From an uncultured Clostridia bacterium (GTDB lineage Bacteria > Bacillota > Clostridia > Oscillospirales > Oscillospiraceae), in assembly GCA_946187475.1 (NCBI GenBank), contig CAMHRJ010000046.1, positions 1-11,060 on the forward strand: a DNA stretch of 11,060 bases, given 5' to 3'. The position numbers and the translations under genes were made by a program. Within the stretch, counting starts at the first letter, position 1, and each line of letters starts with the position of its first letter. This document shows positions 1-6,661 of the stretch, one piece after another. A model generated the notes under the pieces. The model was not told the DNA's origin. It saw only the letters and a program-made list of their open reading frames with translations, and did not search any database.

Positions 1-713
1 AGCCTGACGCAGGTGCCGCTCTGGCCGACGAGCTTCGGCATGATGTCCGCCGGCTTTCCGCGGTCCTGAATGGCCCCGCCCGAGAGCAGCAGGATCTCAT
101 CGGCGATGTTCAGGATCCGCTCCTGGTGGGAGATGATAACGATGGAGCTGTCTTCGATCTCCTTGCGCATCTTTTCAAAGATACGGATCAGGTTCTGGAA
201 GCTCCAGAGGTCGATGCCCGCTTCCGGCTCGTCAAACACCGAAAGGCGCGTATGCCTGGCCAGCAGCGTCGCGATCTCAATCCGCTTCAGCTCTCCGCCG
301 GAGAGGGAGGAGTTGATCTCGCGGTCGATATAATCCCGCGCGCACAGCCCTACCTCCGAGAGATAGTCACAGGCCGCTGAGACGGAGAGATTTTTTCCCG
401 AGGCCAGGCGCAGCAGGTCCTTCACGCGGATGCCCTTGAAGCGGACCGGCTGCTGGAAGGCGAAGCTGATGCCGAGTTTGGCCCGCTCGGTGATATCCAG
501 CTCCGTGACATCTTTGCCGTCAAACAGGATGCTTCCCGCGGTGGGTTTTTCGATGCCCATGATCAGGCGGGCCAGGGTCGACTTGCCGCTGCCGTTGGGT
601 CCGGTAATAACGACGAATTTTCCGTTGTCGATGGTGAGATTCAGATTCCGAAGAATCTCTTTCTGTCTGCCGTCCTCCTCGACGGCAAAGCTCAGATTTT
701 TGATCTCAAGCAT
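1..713 (-). CDS. sufC: SufC-like Fe-S cluster assembly ATPase (ABC ATPase), 3' end cut by window edge
   Basis: Cytoplasmic ABC-type ATPase predicted to drive a SufB-type scaffold in iron-sulfur cluster assembly. Reading leftward from ATG at 713-711, 237 codons are visible without a stop; the family is about 250 residues, so little is missing. Visible motifs are Walker A GPNGSGKST (38-46), Q-loop FAFQQPVRFKG (84-94), signature LSGGELKR (137-144) and Walker B VFDEPEAGIDLWSF (159-172). The LSGGE signature and the DEPEAGID stretch resemble SufC more than an importer ATPase, and no permease gene lies beside it. The start MLEIKNLSF is the usual ABC N-terminus, but the ribosome site is poor: the only GGAG lies about 16 bases upstream. 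It follows tdk after 31 bases on the same strand and may be read from the udk promoter. The partner sufB-like gene would be just off the left edge. ABC ATPase is near certain; the Suf role is inferred from motif resemblance. Confidence 0.78.
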   Translation of the reverse strand, partial: MLEIKNLSFAVEEDGRQKEILRNLNLTIDNGKFVVITGPNGSGKSTLARLIMGIEKPTAGSILFDGKDVTELDITERAKLGISFAFQQPVRFKGIRVKDLLRLASGKNLSVSAACDYLSEVGLCARDYIDREINSSLSGGELKRIEIATLLARHTRLSVFDEPEAGIDLWSFQNLIRIFEKMRKEIEDSSIVIISHQERILNIADEILLLSGGAIQDRGKPADIMPKLVGQSGTCVR

Positions 714-744
714 AATTTCTGGTTTCTTACTCCTGTCTGTCTTA

Positions 745-1326
745 TTATATCGCGTTCTGTTCCCGGATTTTCCGCTTCCAGCACTGGTGGCACATGGCCA
801 CATAACTGTCGTTTCCGCCGAGGAAGACCTGGTCGCCCTCGGTGATGATGCGTCCGTTTGCGTCAATGCGGGCATTCACCGTCGCCTTCCGTCCGCAGGC
901 GCAGACGGTCTTGATCTCGGTCAGAGAATCGGCCAGCTCCATGAGGCGCTGTGCGCCGGGGAAGAAGTGGGTCAGGAAGTCGGTCCGGAGGCCGAAGCAG
1001 AGGACCGGCAGATCCTCCTCATCCACCAGGGTGCGCAGATCGTCGATCTGCTCCGGGGTGAAAAACTGCGCCTCATCGGCAATGATCACGTCGTGCCGGC
1101 CGGCCTCGTGGTAGGCATCTATGATGCTCTGCTCCGGCGTGATGATCCGGGCATGGGCTTCCAGGCCGATCCGGCTTCGGATCAGGTCCGCGCCGTCCCG
1201 GGTGTCGATGCTGGGCTTGATGAGCCACACGCTCATGCCCAGCTCTTCATAGTTGAACTTGGTGATCAGGGCCTGGGCGGATTTGGAGGAGCCCATGGCG
1301 CCGTATTTGAAATAAAGCTTTGCCAT
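745..1326 (-). CDS. tdk: Thymidine kinase (type II, zinc-binding)
   Basis: Phosphorylates thymidine (and deoxyuridine) with ATP to dTMP in the cytoplasmic pyrimidine salvage pathway. The protein has 193 residues, normal for bacterial type II enzymes. It shows a P-loop GAMGSSKS (9-16), the Walker B/catalytic segment IIADEAQFF (81-89) with the expected catalytic Glu85, and four zinc ligands arranged as C142-x-C144 and C179-x-x-C182. The region around 140-175 matches the lasso loop that closes on the base. The start ATG at 1326-1324 has GGAG about a dozen bases upstream. It lies 18 bases after udk on the same strand, so the two nucleoside kinases are probably cotranscribed as a salvage pair. The P-loop uses SSKS where the textbook form is SGKS; this variant is found in the family and is not evidence of inactivation. 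Confidence 0.95.
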   Translation of the reverse strand: MAKLYFKYGAMGSSKSAQALITKFNYEELGMSVWLIKPSIDTRDGADLIRSRIGLEAHARIITPEQSIIDAYHEAGRHDVIIADEAQFFTPEQIDDLRTLVDEEDLPVLCFGLRTDFLTHFFPGAQRLMELADSLTEIKTVCACGRKATVNARIDANGRIITEGDQVFLGGNDSYVAMCHQCWKRKIREQNAI

Positions 1327-1344
1327 CGCCTTGTGCTTCTCCTC

Positions 1345-1962
1345 TCACTGCTCCAGGTGCGCGCGGACCCGCTCCATGATCATGTCCAGCGCCACAAGAT
1401 TGTGTCCGCCCTCCGGGATGATGATGTCCGCCCGGCGCTTCGACGGTTCCACAAACTGCTCGTGCATGGGCTTCACCGTGGTGAGATACTGATTCACCAC
1501 GCTGTCTAGGCTGCGGCCGCGGTCCCGGACATCCCGGACGATACGCCGCAGAATCCGCACGTCCGCATCCGCATCCACGAAGAGCTTGATGTCCATCTCG
1601 TTGCAGAGCTCAGGGCTTGCAAAGATCAGGATTCCTTCCACCAGGATCACCTTGGCCGGATAGATCTGTTTGGTCTGCTCCAGCCGGTCATGGATGGCAT
1701 AGTCGTAGAGCGGCATCTGAATGGGTTTTCCCGCTTTCAGGGTCCGCAGGTCCTTCAGAAACAGCTCCGTGTCGAAGGCATCCGGGTGGTCGTAGTTGAT
1801 CTTCGCGCGCTCTTCAAAGGGGATATTGTGCCGTGCCTTATAGTAGTTGTCGTAAGAAATCATGCAGACATCCTTGCCGAAGCGCTGCATCAGGCGACGG
1901 GTGATCGTCGTCTTTCCGCTGCCGGTGCCGCCGGCGATGCCGATGACCATGACTTTATGCAT
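1345..1962 (-). CDS. udk: Uridine kinase (uridine/cytidine kinase)
   Basis: Phosphorylates uridine and cytidine to UMP and CMP in pyrimidine salvage. The protein is 205 residues from the start chosen here, close to the usual 205-215. Visible are Walker A GGTGSGKTT (11-19), the substrate-loop SYDNYYK that follows beta-2, the MPLYDYAIHDR segment typical of uridine kinases, Walker B-like VILVEGILIF, and an Arg-rich lid segment with RRIVRDVRDRGRS. A GTG at 1965 is in frame directly before the ATG at 1962. I prefer the ATG because GGAGG sits seven bases before it, whereas the GTG would be only about four bases from the same site. It is the first gene of a leftward group with tdk and the SufC-like gene, transcribed from the promoter at 1993-2021. 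Confidence 0.94.
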   Translation of the reverse strand: MHKVMVIGIAGGTGSGKTTITRRLMQRFGKDVCMISYDNYYKARHNIPFEERAKINYDHPDAFDTELFLKDLRTLKAGKPIQMPLYDYAIHDRLEQTKQIYPAKVILVEGILIFASPELCNEMDIKLFVDADADVRILRRIVRDVRDRGRSLDSVVNQYLTTVKPMHEQFVEPSKRRADIIIPEGGHNLVALDMIMERVRAHLEQ

Positions 1963-1992
1963 CACGTACCCTCCGTACTCTTTTTTCGCCCT

Positions 1993-2021
1993 ATCATACC
2001 ATAGAACGCCGTTGCTTTCAA
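1993..2021 (-). promoter_or_regulatory. Sigma-A type promoter for udk-tdk
   Basis: On the minus strand, TTGAAA (2021-2016) and TATGAT (1998-1993) are separated by exactly 17 bases. A TG one base before the -10 gives an extended -10 element. It lies about 30 bases ahead of the udk start and reads leftward. Direct match to consensus; activity is inferred. Confidence 0.75.
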
Positions 2022-2054
2022 TCGTAATTCAGTTACTCGGACCGGAGAATCCTC

Positions 2055-2083
2055 TTGTATGACATCACAGAAGTGTGTATAAT
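2055..2083 (+). promoter_or_regulatory. Sigma-A type promoter for the gntR pair
   Basis: TTGTAT (2055-2060) and a perfect TATAAT (2078-2083) are separated by 17 bases, giving a predicted transcription start near 2090, some 33 bases before the first gntR ATG. The -10 lies inside the left arm of the inverted repeat 2077-2103, so the promoter is likely controlled by a bound repressor. Confidence 0.78.
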
Positions 2084-2103
2084 TGTCAGCATCAATATTA
2101 TAC
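2077..2103. promoter_or_regulatory. Candidate operator: inverted repeat over the gntR promoter
   Basis: GTATAAT (2077-2083) is repeated in inverted form as ATTATAC (2097-2103) with 13 bases between, so the arms are 20 bases centre to centre, about two helical turns. The arms cover the -10 box and the region just after the expected transcription start, where a GntR-family repressor would block RNA polymerase. Autoregulation by the adjacent regulators is inferred. Part of the left arm is required by the -10 box itself, so chance contributes. Confidence 0.45.
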
Positions 2104-2122
2104 CAATTTCAGGATGGTCTGT

Positions 2123-2863
2123 ATGAAGACGTATACACCCCGCCCCCGGGAATGGGCTCAGGAACAGATCGAGGCCTACATTCTGGAGCACGGCCTCACG
2201 GCAGATGACCTTCTTCCGCCGGAGAGAGAGATGTGTCGGATGTGGAATCTGAATCGCTGCACCCTTCGCAGCGCCATCGCCGCCCTGGAGGTTTCCGGAA
2301 GATTATATGCAGTTCAAGGGAGCGGTACCCGCGTGGCTCCTCGTTTTCGCCGTACCCTTCAGGATCTGCAGAGCTTCACCGAATATGCCGCCGAAAACAG
2401 GTTCCGGGCGGAAACCCGTCTGCTCTCTTTTTCAAGCGTTGAATGTGACAAGACGCTTTCAAGGCGTTTTCACAGGCTGCTGGGCGACAAACTTTACCGA
2501 ATCTCCCGTCTGCGCATGCTGGAGCAGATGCCGCTCATGATAGAAACCGCGTATATTCCGCATGCGCTTGCCCCCGGACTTGAAGAACAGGATCTGGTGA
2601 CGGATTCTCTCTTCCGCATTCTGAAAACCAATTATGGTCTCCGGCTTGATCATGGAGTCGAAAAGGCCGGAATCACCCTCGTCTCAGAAGAAGAGGCAAG
2701 ATACCTGCAGCTTTCAGCGGGCGATGCCGCCTTCTGGATTGAGAGCAGAACGGAAGCCCCGGACGGCACTGTCATCGAATACTGCCGCACCGTTGGGCGC
2801 GCTGACCGCATTGAGATGGTCAGTACGCTCCACTGGTCCGCTCCAAAGGAGACCCGGATATGA
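2123..2863 (+). CDS. GntR-family (HutC/UTRA) transcriptional regulator 1, FrlR-like
   Basis: DNA-binding regulator of the GntR superfamily, HutC subfamily. From ATG 2123 it has 246 residues, the usual size. Residues about 10-72 form the winged helix: PPEREMCRMWNLNR, the recognition helix CTLRSAIAALEVSGRL and the wing VQGSGTRVAP. Residues about 95-235 form a UTRA effector domain, with the recognisable YIPHALAPGLEE segment (144-155) and a C-terminal VIEYCRTVGRADRIEMV strand. Upstream in-frame starts (GTG 2075, ATG 2114) are rejected: the first lies in the promoter -10 region, and AGGA at 2111-2114 is well spaced for 2123. It overlaps the next gntR by four bases (ATGA). UTRA proteins usually sense a small metabolite, often a sugar phosphate. 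From its position the ligand could be a fructosamine or its 6-phosphate, but that is inference. It is somewhat more diverged from the GntR consensus than its neighbour. Confidence 0.9.
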   Translation: MKTYTPRPREWAQEQIEAYILEHGLTADDLLPPEREMCRMWNLNRCTLRSAIAALEVSGRLYAVQGSGTRVAPRFRRTLQDLQSFTEYAAENRFRAETRLLSFSSVECDKTLSRRFHRLLGDKLYRISRLRMLEQMPLMIETAYIPHALAPGLEEQDLVTDSLFRILKTNYGLRLDHGVEKAGITLVSEEEARYLQLSAGDAAFWIESRTEAPDGTVIEYCRTVGRADRIEMVSTLHWSAPKETRI

Positions 2864-3594
2864 GTGAACTCAACTACCGTTCCCCGCTCTATATCCAGCT
2901 GCGGGAAGTCATCCGCAGCAAGATCGAAGACGGCGAATATCAGCCCGGAACCGCCATTCCGTCTGAGAACCAGCTTGCAGAGGCATATGGGCTGAACCGC
3001 CTGTCGGTCCGAAGTGCTGTGGAAGCGCTGGAAAATGAAGGTCTGCTGAAAAGTGTTCAGGGAAAAGGCGTCTTTGTTCAGGGTTCGAAAACGCAGCGGG
3101 ATCTGGAAACCCTCGGTGGATACCGCCATACCATGCAGGAGCGCGGGAGAGATGCCTCAACCAAAGTTCTGATCAAAGCCGTCCGGCCTGCCGGTCCTCT
3201 GTATGCGCGCCTGCTTCAGATTTCTCCGGAGGACCCGGTCTGGTTCATCCGCCGTATCGATTCCAGTGAAGGAGAGCCGGTCGCGCTGGAGGAGATTTAT
3301 ATTCCCCATGCCCTGTGCCCCGGACTGGAGGACATCGACATCGGCCTTTTTTCTCTTTACGATGCTCTGCAGTGGAGCGGTATTCACCTCAGTGTCGGTC
3401 AGCAGACGCTGCGCATCACCAGGCTGGAGCCGGCAATGGCCAGACTGATCGATCTCTCTCCCCAGCAGGCTGTCATGGAATTCAGCTATTCTGTTCAGGA
3501 CACACTGGGCCGGACGGTTGAATTCTCCCGCAGCTACATCCGAGGCGATAAAACCGAGTTCTACGTTCACTATTCAAATTCTCAATTGGTATAA
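2860..3594 (+). CDS. GntR-family (HutC/UTRA) transcriptional regulator 2, FrlR-like
   Basis: Second HutC-type regulator, 244 residues, clearly paralogous to the one before it. It carries a canonical winged helix (about 8-75): SPLYIQLREVIRSKI, IPSENQLAEAYGLNR, the helix LSVRSAVEALENEGLL and the wing VQGKGVFVQG. A UTRA domain follows (about 100-235), with EIYIPHALCPGLEDID (145-160) matching the same segment of regulator 1. Its ATG overlaps the upstream TGA and has AAAGGAG ahead of it, so the pair is probably made in a fixed ratio by coupled translation. It ends shortly before a strong terminator, and the pot-frl operon follows on the same strand. E. coli and B. subtilis fructosamine operons also have a GntR/UTRA regulator (FrlR), which supports a role here. 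Whether this pair acts as homodimers or a heterodimer cannot be told. Confidence 0.92.
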   Translation: MSELNYRSPLYIQLREVIRSKIEDGEYQPGTAIPSENQLAEAYGLNRLSVRSAVEALENEGLLKSVQGKGVFVQGSKTQRDLETLGGYRHTMQERGRDASTKVLIKAVRPAGPLYARLLQISPEDPVWFIRRIDSSEGEPVALEEIYIPHALCPGLEDIDIGLFSLYDALQWSGIHLSVGQQTLRITRLEPAMARLIDLSPQQAVMEFSYSVQDTLGRTVEFSRSYIRGDKTEFYVHYSNSQLV

Positions 3595-3595
3595 T
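3584..3595 (+). repeat. AATTGGTATAAT motif, copy at the gntR2 stop codon
   Basis: AATTGGTATAAT here is an exact inverted match to ATTATACCAATT at 2097-2108 in the gntR leader. Its first nine bases, AATTGGTAT, also recur at 3733-3741 in the potA promoter spacer. The copy spans the last codons and stop of gntR2, so part is coding. Candidate binding site for the local regulators; functional role unproven. Confidence 0.35.
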
Positions 3596-3621
3596 TTATC
3601 AAGTTATTCATCTGTTTTTTA

Positions 3622-3663
3622 AATCTGCCTCCGCTCAAAGTCGGAGGCAGATTCTTTTTCTGT
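3622..3663 (+). terminator. Rho-independent terminator after the gntR pair
   Basis: A perfect 12-bp stem (3622-3633 pairing with 3642-3653), containing CTGCCTCCG and CGGAGGCAG, closes an 8-base loop and is followed by CTTTTTCTGTTTT. It separates the regulator transcript from the pot-frl operon. Confidence 0.92.
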
Positions 3664-3728
3664 TTTGAATTACATGAATTTTAATTCGCTCTTTCCCGTT
3701 TGTTTTTTACTTTTTGCCGATTTTTCTA

Positions 3729-3757
3729 TTGTAATTGGTATGAGTTTATAATATACT
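3729..3757 (+). promoter_or_regulatory. Promoter for the pot-frl operon, with possible operator in the spacer
   Basis: TTGTAA (3729-3734) and TATACT (3752-3757) are spaced 17 bases apart. An overlapping TATAAT (3747-3752) is a better -10 but lacks a good -35 at the right distance. The spacer contains AATTGGTAT (3733-3741), a word shared with the gntR leader and the gntR2 end, so a regulator bound here would occlude the promoter. The expected start is near 3764, leaving a very short leader before potA. Confidence 0.65.
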
Positions 3758-3781
3758 TGTATATATCATTGAGAGTTCTTC

Positions 3782-4885
3782 ATGAGGAGTGAGGCTGTTT
3801 TGTCAGATTCCATTGTTTCGATTCAGCATGTGGACAAATGGTATGGAAACAACCATGTCGTCAAAGACATGAACCTTGAAATACGAGAGGGAGAGTTTTT
3901 GACCCTGCTGGGTCCCTCCGGCTGCGGCAAAACAACCACACTGCGCATGATTGCCGGCTTCGAGGACGCAAGCAGCGGCATCATTGAGGTGCAGGGCGAG
4001 CGGGTGGAAGAGAAAGAGCCCTATCAGCGGGATGTCAACACGGTTTTTCAGAACTATTCTCTCTTTCCGCACATGAGCGTCTATGACAATGTCGCCTACG
4101 GCCCCTCCATCAAGAAAGTCCCGAAGGATGAGATCCGCAGGCGGGTGGAAGAGATGCTTGCCCTGGTCCAGATGTCAGGCTATGAGAAGCGCAAGCCCGA
4201 TGCTCTCTCAGGCGGCCAGAAGCAGCGCGTCGCCATTGCCCGTGCCCTGATCAACAACCCCCGCGTTCTTCTTCTGGACGAGCCCCTCGGTGCGCTGGAT
4301 CTGAAGCTTCGCAAACAGATGCAGATCGAGCTGAAACGGCTGCAGAAGAAACTGGGGATCACGTTCGTCTATGTCACGCACGACCAGGAAGAGGCCATGA
4401 CCATGTCGGACCGCATTGCCGTCATGCGGGACGGGATTATTCTTCAGATTGACAGCCCGCTGGAAATCTATGATCACCCCAATTGCCGTTTTGTCGCCGA
4501 CTTCATCGGCGAGTCCAACATTCTTGACGGCAAGGTTCATTCCATTTCCGGAAACCTCATGCAGGTGGAAACGCCATGCGGTATCATCAAGACCTGCGGA
4601 GAGGGCTTCACCGTCGGCGAAACAATCTGTGTCTCCATCCGGCCGGAATACCTCTCTGTGACTCATGAGCCGAAAGACGGATTTACCGTCCGGGCCAGAG
4701 TGAAGGACTTTATTTATATGGGCACGGTCATCAAGACCAGCCTGGATCTTGACAGCGGGCAGGAGCTGAAGTTCTCCCGGTTTGAAACCGATCCCGATCT
4801 TCATGAAGGCGATGAACGCTATCTGTACTGGGATCCTGCAAAATCCGTTCCGATTCATCTGGAGGCATCGGAGGTGCAGGCATGA
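3782..4885 (+). CDS. potA: PotA-family ABC importer ATPase (polyamine/opine type)
   Basis: Energises uptake by the PotB-PotC channel from the cytoplasmic face. The protein has 367 residues, as in PotA. It carries Walker A GPSGCGKTT (44-52), Q-loop Gln90 in VFQNYSLFPH, signature LSGGQKQRVAIARAL (142-156), Walker B VLLLDEPLGALD (162-173) and the switch His200 in VYVTHDQEEAM. A C-terminal TOBE-type regulatory domain spans about 245-355. All nucleotide-binding residues are intact. The start is uncertain: ATG 3782 has only GAGAG at 3771-3775. An in-frame TTG at 3800 has GGAG and GAGG (3786-3794) before it and gives an N-terminus (MSDSIVSIQHV) closer to family norm. It is the first gene of the operon and overlaps potB by four bases. 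The family handles polyamines and opines. From the downstream genes I infer a glycated amine as substrate here. Confidence 0.93.
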   Translation: MRSEAVLSDSIVSIQHVDKWYGNNHVVKDMNLEIREGEFLTLLGPSGCGKTTTLRMIAGFEDASSGIIEVQGERVEEKEPYQRDVNTVFQNYSLFPHMSVYDNVAYGPSIKKVPKDEIRRRVEEMLALVQMSGYEKRKPDALSGGQKQRVAIARALINNPRVLLLDEPLGALDLKLRKQMQIELKRLQKKLGITFVYVTHDQEEAMTMSDRIAVMRDGIILQIDSPLEIYDHPNCRFVADFIGESNILDGKVHSISGNLMQVETPCGIIKTCGEGFTVGETICVSIRPEYLSVTHEPKDGFTVRARVKDFIYMGTVIKTSLDLDSGQELKFSRFETDPDLHEGDERYLYWDPAKSVPIHLEASEVQA

Positions 4886-5754
4886 GTCGGGGCACGAAAA
4901 AAGCTTCTCACAGCCGCCTGCCGATGATCGCACAGGCCGGTCCGGTCTCTCTCTGGATGATCCTCTTTGTGACCATTCCCATGCTGTTTATCATCTTCAT
5001 CAGCTTTATGACACGCGGGACCTTCGGCGGTGTGGAGTATACGCCGACGCTCACGTCCTATAAGACGCTGGCGGATGTGATCTACCTCAATGTCATCCTC
5101 AAAAGTCTGCGGGTTGCCGTCGTCACGACGGCTGTGTGCCTGCTCCTGGGCTATCCCTTTGCCTACTACATTGCGAGAAAGCCCGCCGATGTCGCCTCAA
5201 GGCTCATCATGCTGCTGATGATTCCTCTCTGGACCAATTCCCTGATGCGTCTCAATGCCTGGATGCTGCTCTTCCAGACCAACGGTCCGGTGAACAAGGC
5301 GCTGCTGGCACTCGGCCTGGTGGAAAAGCCGGTCATGTTTCTCTATACGGACGGGCTGGTTCTCCTCGGGCTGATCACGAATTTTCTCCCCTTTGCCGTT
5401 CTGCCCATGTACTCTTCCATTGAGAAACTGCAGAACGCCATGCTGGAGGCTTCCGCAGATCTCGGGGCAAAGCCCTCGACGACCTTCCTGCGGGTCACGC
5501 TGCCCCTGACCTTTCCGGGGATTTTCTCCGCCGTTATTCTGACTTTTATTCCCGCGCTGGGCACCTATACCATCACGGATATGCTGGGCGGGGGGAAAGT
5601 GCTGTACATCGGAAACATCATCAAAAACCAGTTCGGCACCATTCGCAACTGGCCCCTCGGCGCGGCACTGAGCGTGCTGCTTCTGCTGATTACGGCATTG
5701 CTGATTTTCATTTACTCCCGCTTCGCCAGTATCGAAGACATGGAGGTGATGTGA
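4882..5754 (+). CDS. potB: PotB-family ABC permease
   Basis: Inner-membrane permease subunit, 290 residues, of the polyamine/opine importer family. A basic N-terminus (about 1-15) is followed by hydrophobic segments near 21-43, 71-96, 105-130, 155-178, 208-230 and 260-280, consistent with six membrane spans. The EAA loop that contacts the ATPase is visible as EASADLGAKPSTTFLRVTLP (189-208), with the conserved Gly195. The ATG overlaps the potA stop (ATGA) and has a GGAGGT ribosome site. PotC follows after one base, so the two permeases should be made together as a heterodimer. B-type rather than C-type assignment rests on gene order and on overall resemblance (for example the PLWTNSLMR segment at 115-123). 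Confidence 0.93.
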   Translation: MSRGTKKASHSRLPMIAQAGPVSLWMILFVTIPMLFIIFISFMTRGTFGGVEYTPTLTSYKTLADVIYLNVILKSLRVAVVTTAVCLLLGYPFAYYIARKPADVASRLIMLLMIPLWTNSLMRLNAWMLLFQTNGPVNKALLALGLVEKPVMFLYTDGLVLLGLITNFLPFAVLPMYSSIEKLQNAMLEASADLGAKPSTTFLRVTLPLTFPGIFSAVILTFIPALGTYTITDMLGGGKVLYIGNIIKNQFGTIRNWPLGAALSVLLLLITALLIFIYSRFASIEDMEVM

Positions 5755-5755
5755 G

Positions 5756-6634
5756 ATGCGGCAGGGAAATCCGAATCGAAAAATCCTGCGAGAAAAGCGC
5801 AGCCGTTTCTGGAGCAGCTTCTATGCGGCGATCATCTATGCTCTGTTTTACATTCCCGTGCTGGTCATGATCCAGTTCTCCTTTAACGACGCCAAGCGCA
5901 ATTACTCCTGGGAGGGGTTCACCACAGCCTGGTATGGGAAGCTCTTTTCCTTTCGCAACCACGATCTCTGGGAGGCGCTGGTCTACTCACTCATCATTGC
6001 CGTTGTCGCCACGGTAATCAGTGTGGTGATCGGGGTTCTGGGCGGCATAGGACTGAAGAAGTTCCACTTCCGCGGGAAAAAGTTTATTAATCTCATGCTC
6101 TATGTCCCGATTGTTGTTCCTGAGATCGTCCTCGCTGTCTCCATGCTGATCATCTTCATGACCATCGGAATCAAGCTCGGAATGGGGACCATTGTCATTG
6201 GCCACTGCACCTTCTGCATTCCTTACGCAGTCGTCACCATCAAGGGCCGCATCAGCGGCGATAACGACACCCTGCAGGAGGCCTCGATGGATCTGGGGGC
6301 AAACCGGGTGCAAACTTTCTGGCGTGTCACGATTCCCAGCATCATGCCGGGCATCATGTCTGCAGCTTTTCTGAGCTTTACGCTCTCCATCGACGATGTC
6401 ATCATGTCCAACATGCTGGCAAGTGCACGGCAGTCGACCCTGCCGGTTCTGATCCTCTCCGTAAACCGCACCGGCATCACCCCGGACATCAATGCGCTGA
6501 CCACGCTGATGGTTCTGATTATGGTGTTCGGCATGCTGGTCATGAATTTCATCCAGCGCCGCATTGCCGCAAAGCAGGCCAGAGAAATTGCTGAATCTGA
6601 AAAACGTATTTCCGCCATGTCCAGTCATGGCTGA
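5756..6634 (+). CDS. potC: PotC-family ABC permease
   Basis: Second membrane subunit, 292 residues, pairing with PotB to form the channel. A charged N-terminus (1-18) precedes hydrophobic segments near 21-43, 75-100, 112-137, 143-161, 196-215 and 246-267. The ATPase-contacting EAA loop reads EASMDLGANRVQTFWRVTIP (175-194), with Gly181. The segment FSFNDAKRNYSWEGFTTAWY (41-60), just after the first span, is characteristic of PotC. The ATG follows the potB stop after one base; GGAGGTGAT inside the end of potB serves as ribosome site. A 27-base gap with AAGGAGG leads to potD. Nothing suggests damage. Confidence 0.93.
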   Translation: MRQGNPNRKILREKRSRFWSSFYAAIIYALFYIPVLVMIQFSFNDAKRNYSWEGFTTAWYGKLFSFRNHDLWEALVYSLIIAVVATVISVVIGVLGGIGLKKFHFRGKKFINLMLYVPIVVPEIVLAVSMLIIFMTIGIKLGMGTIVIGHCTFCIPYAVVTIKGRISGDNDTLQEASMDLGANRVQTFWRVTIPSIMPGIMSAAFLSFTLSIDDVIMSNMLASARQSTLPVLILSVNRTGITPDINALTTLMVLIMVFGMLVMNFIQRRIAAKQAREIAESEKRISAMSSHG

Positions 6635-6661
6635 AAGATATAAAACAAGGAGGAAATCAAA

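Noticed and set aside
430..1509. A 359-codon plus-strand open frame over the sufC-like gene, tdk and udk
   Set aside because: Antisense to three genes with intact catalytic motifs; it has no ribosome site and no domain.
3747..3752. TATAAT as the main -10 for potA
   Set aside because: No acceptable -35 lies 16-18 bases upstream; the overlapping TATACT with TTGTAA at 17 bases fits better, though both may contribute.
3595..3781. Possible small gene or regulatory RNA in the AT-rich gap before potA
   Set aside because: The gap is fully explained by a terminator and promoter; no open frame with a ribosome site and no riboswitch-like fold was seen.
4208..4933. A 241-codon minus-strand open frame inside potA
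   Set aside because: Shadow of the PotA coding frame; the PotA motifs on the opposite strand are complete.
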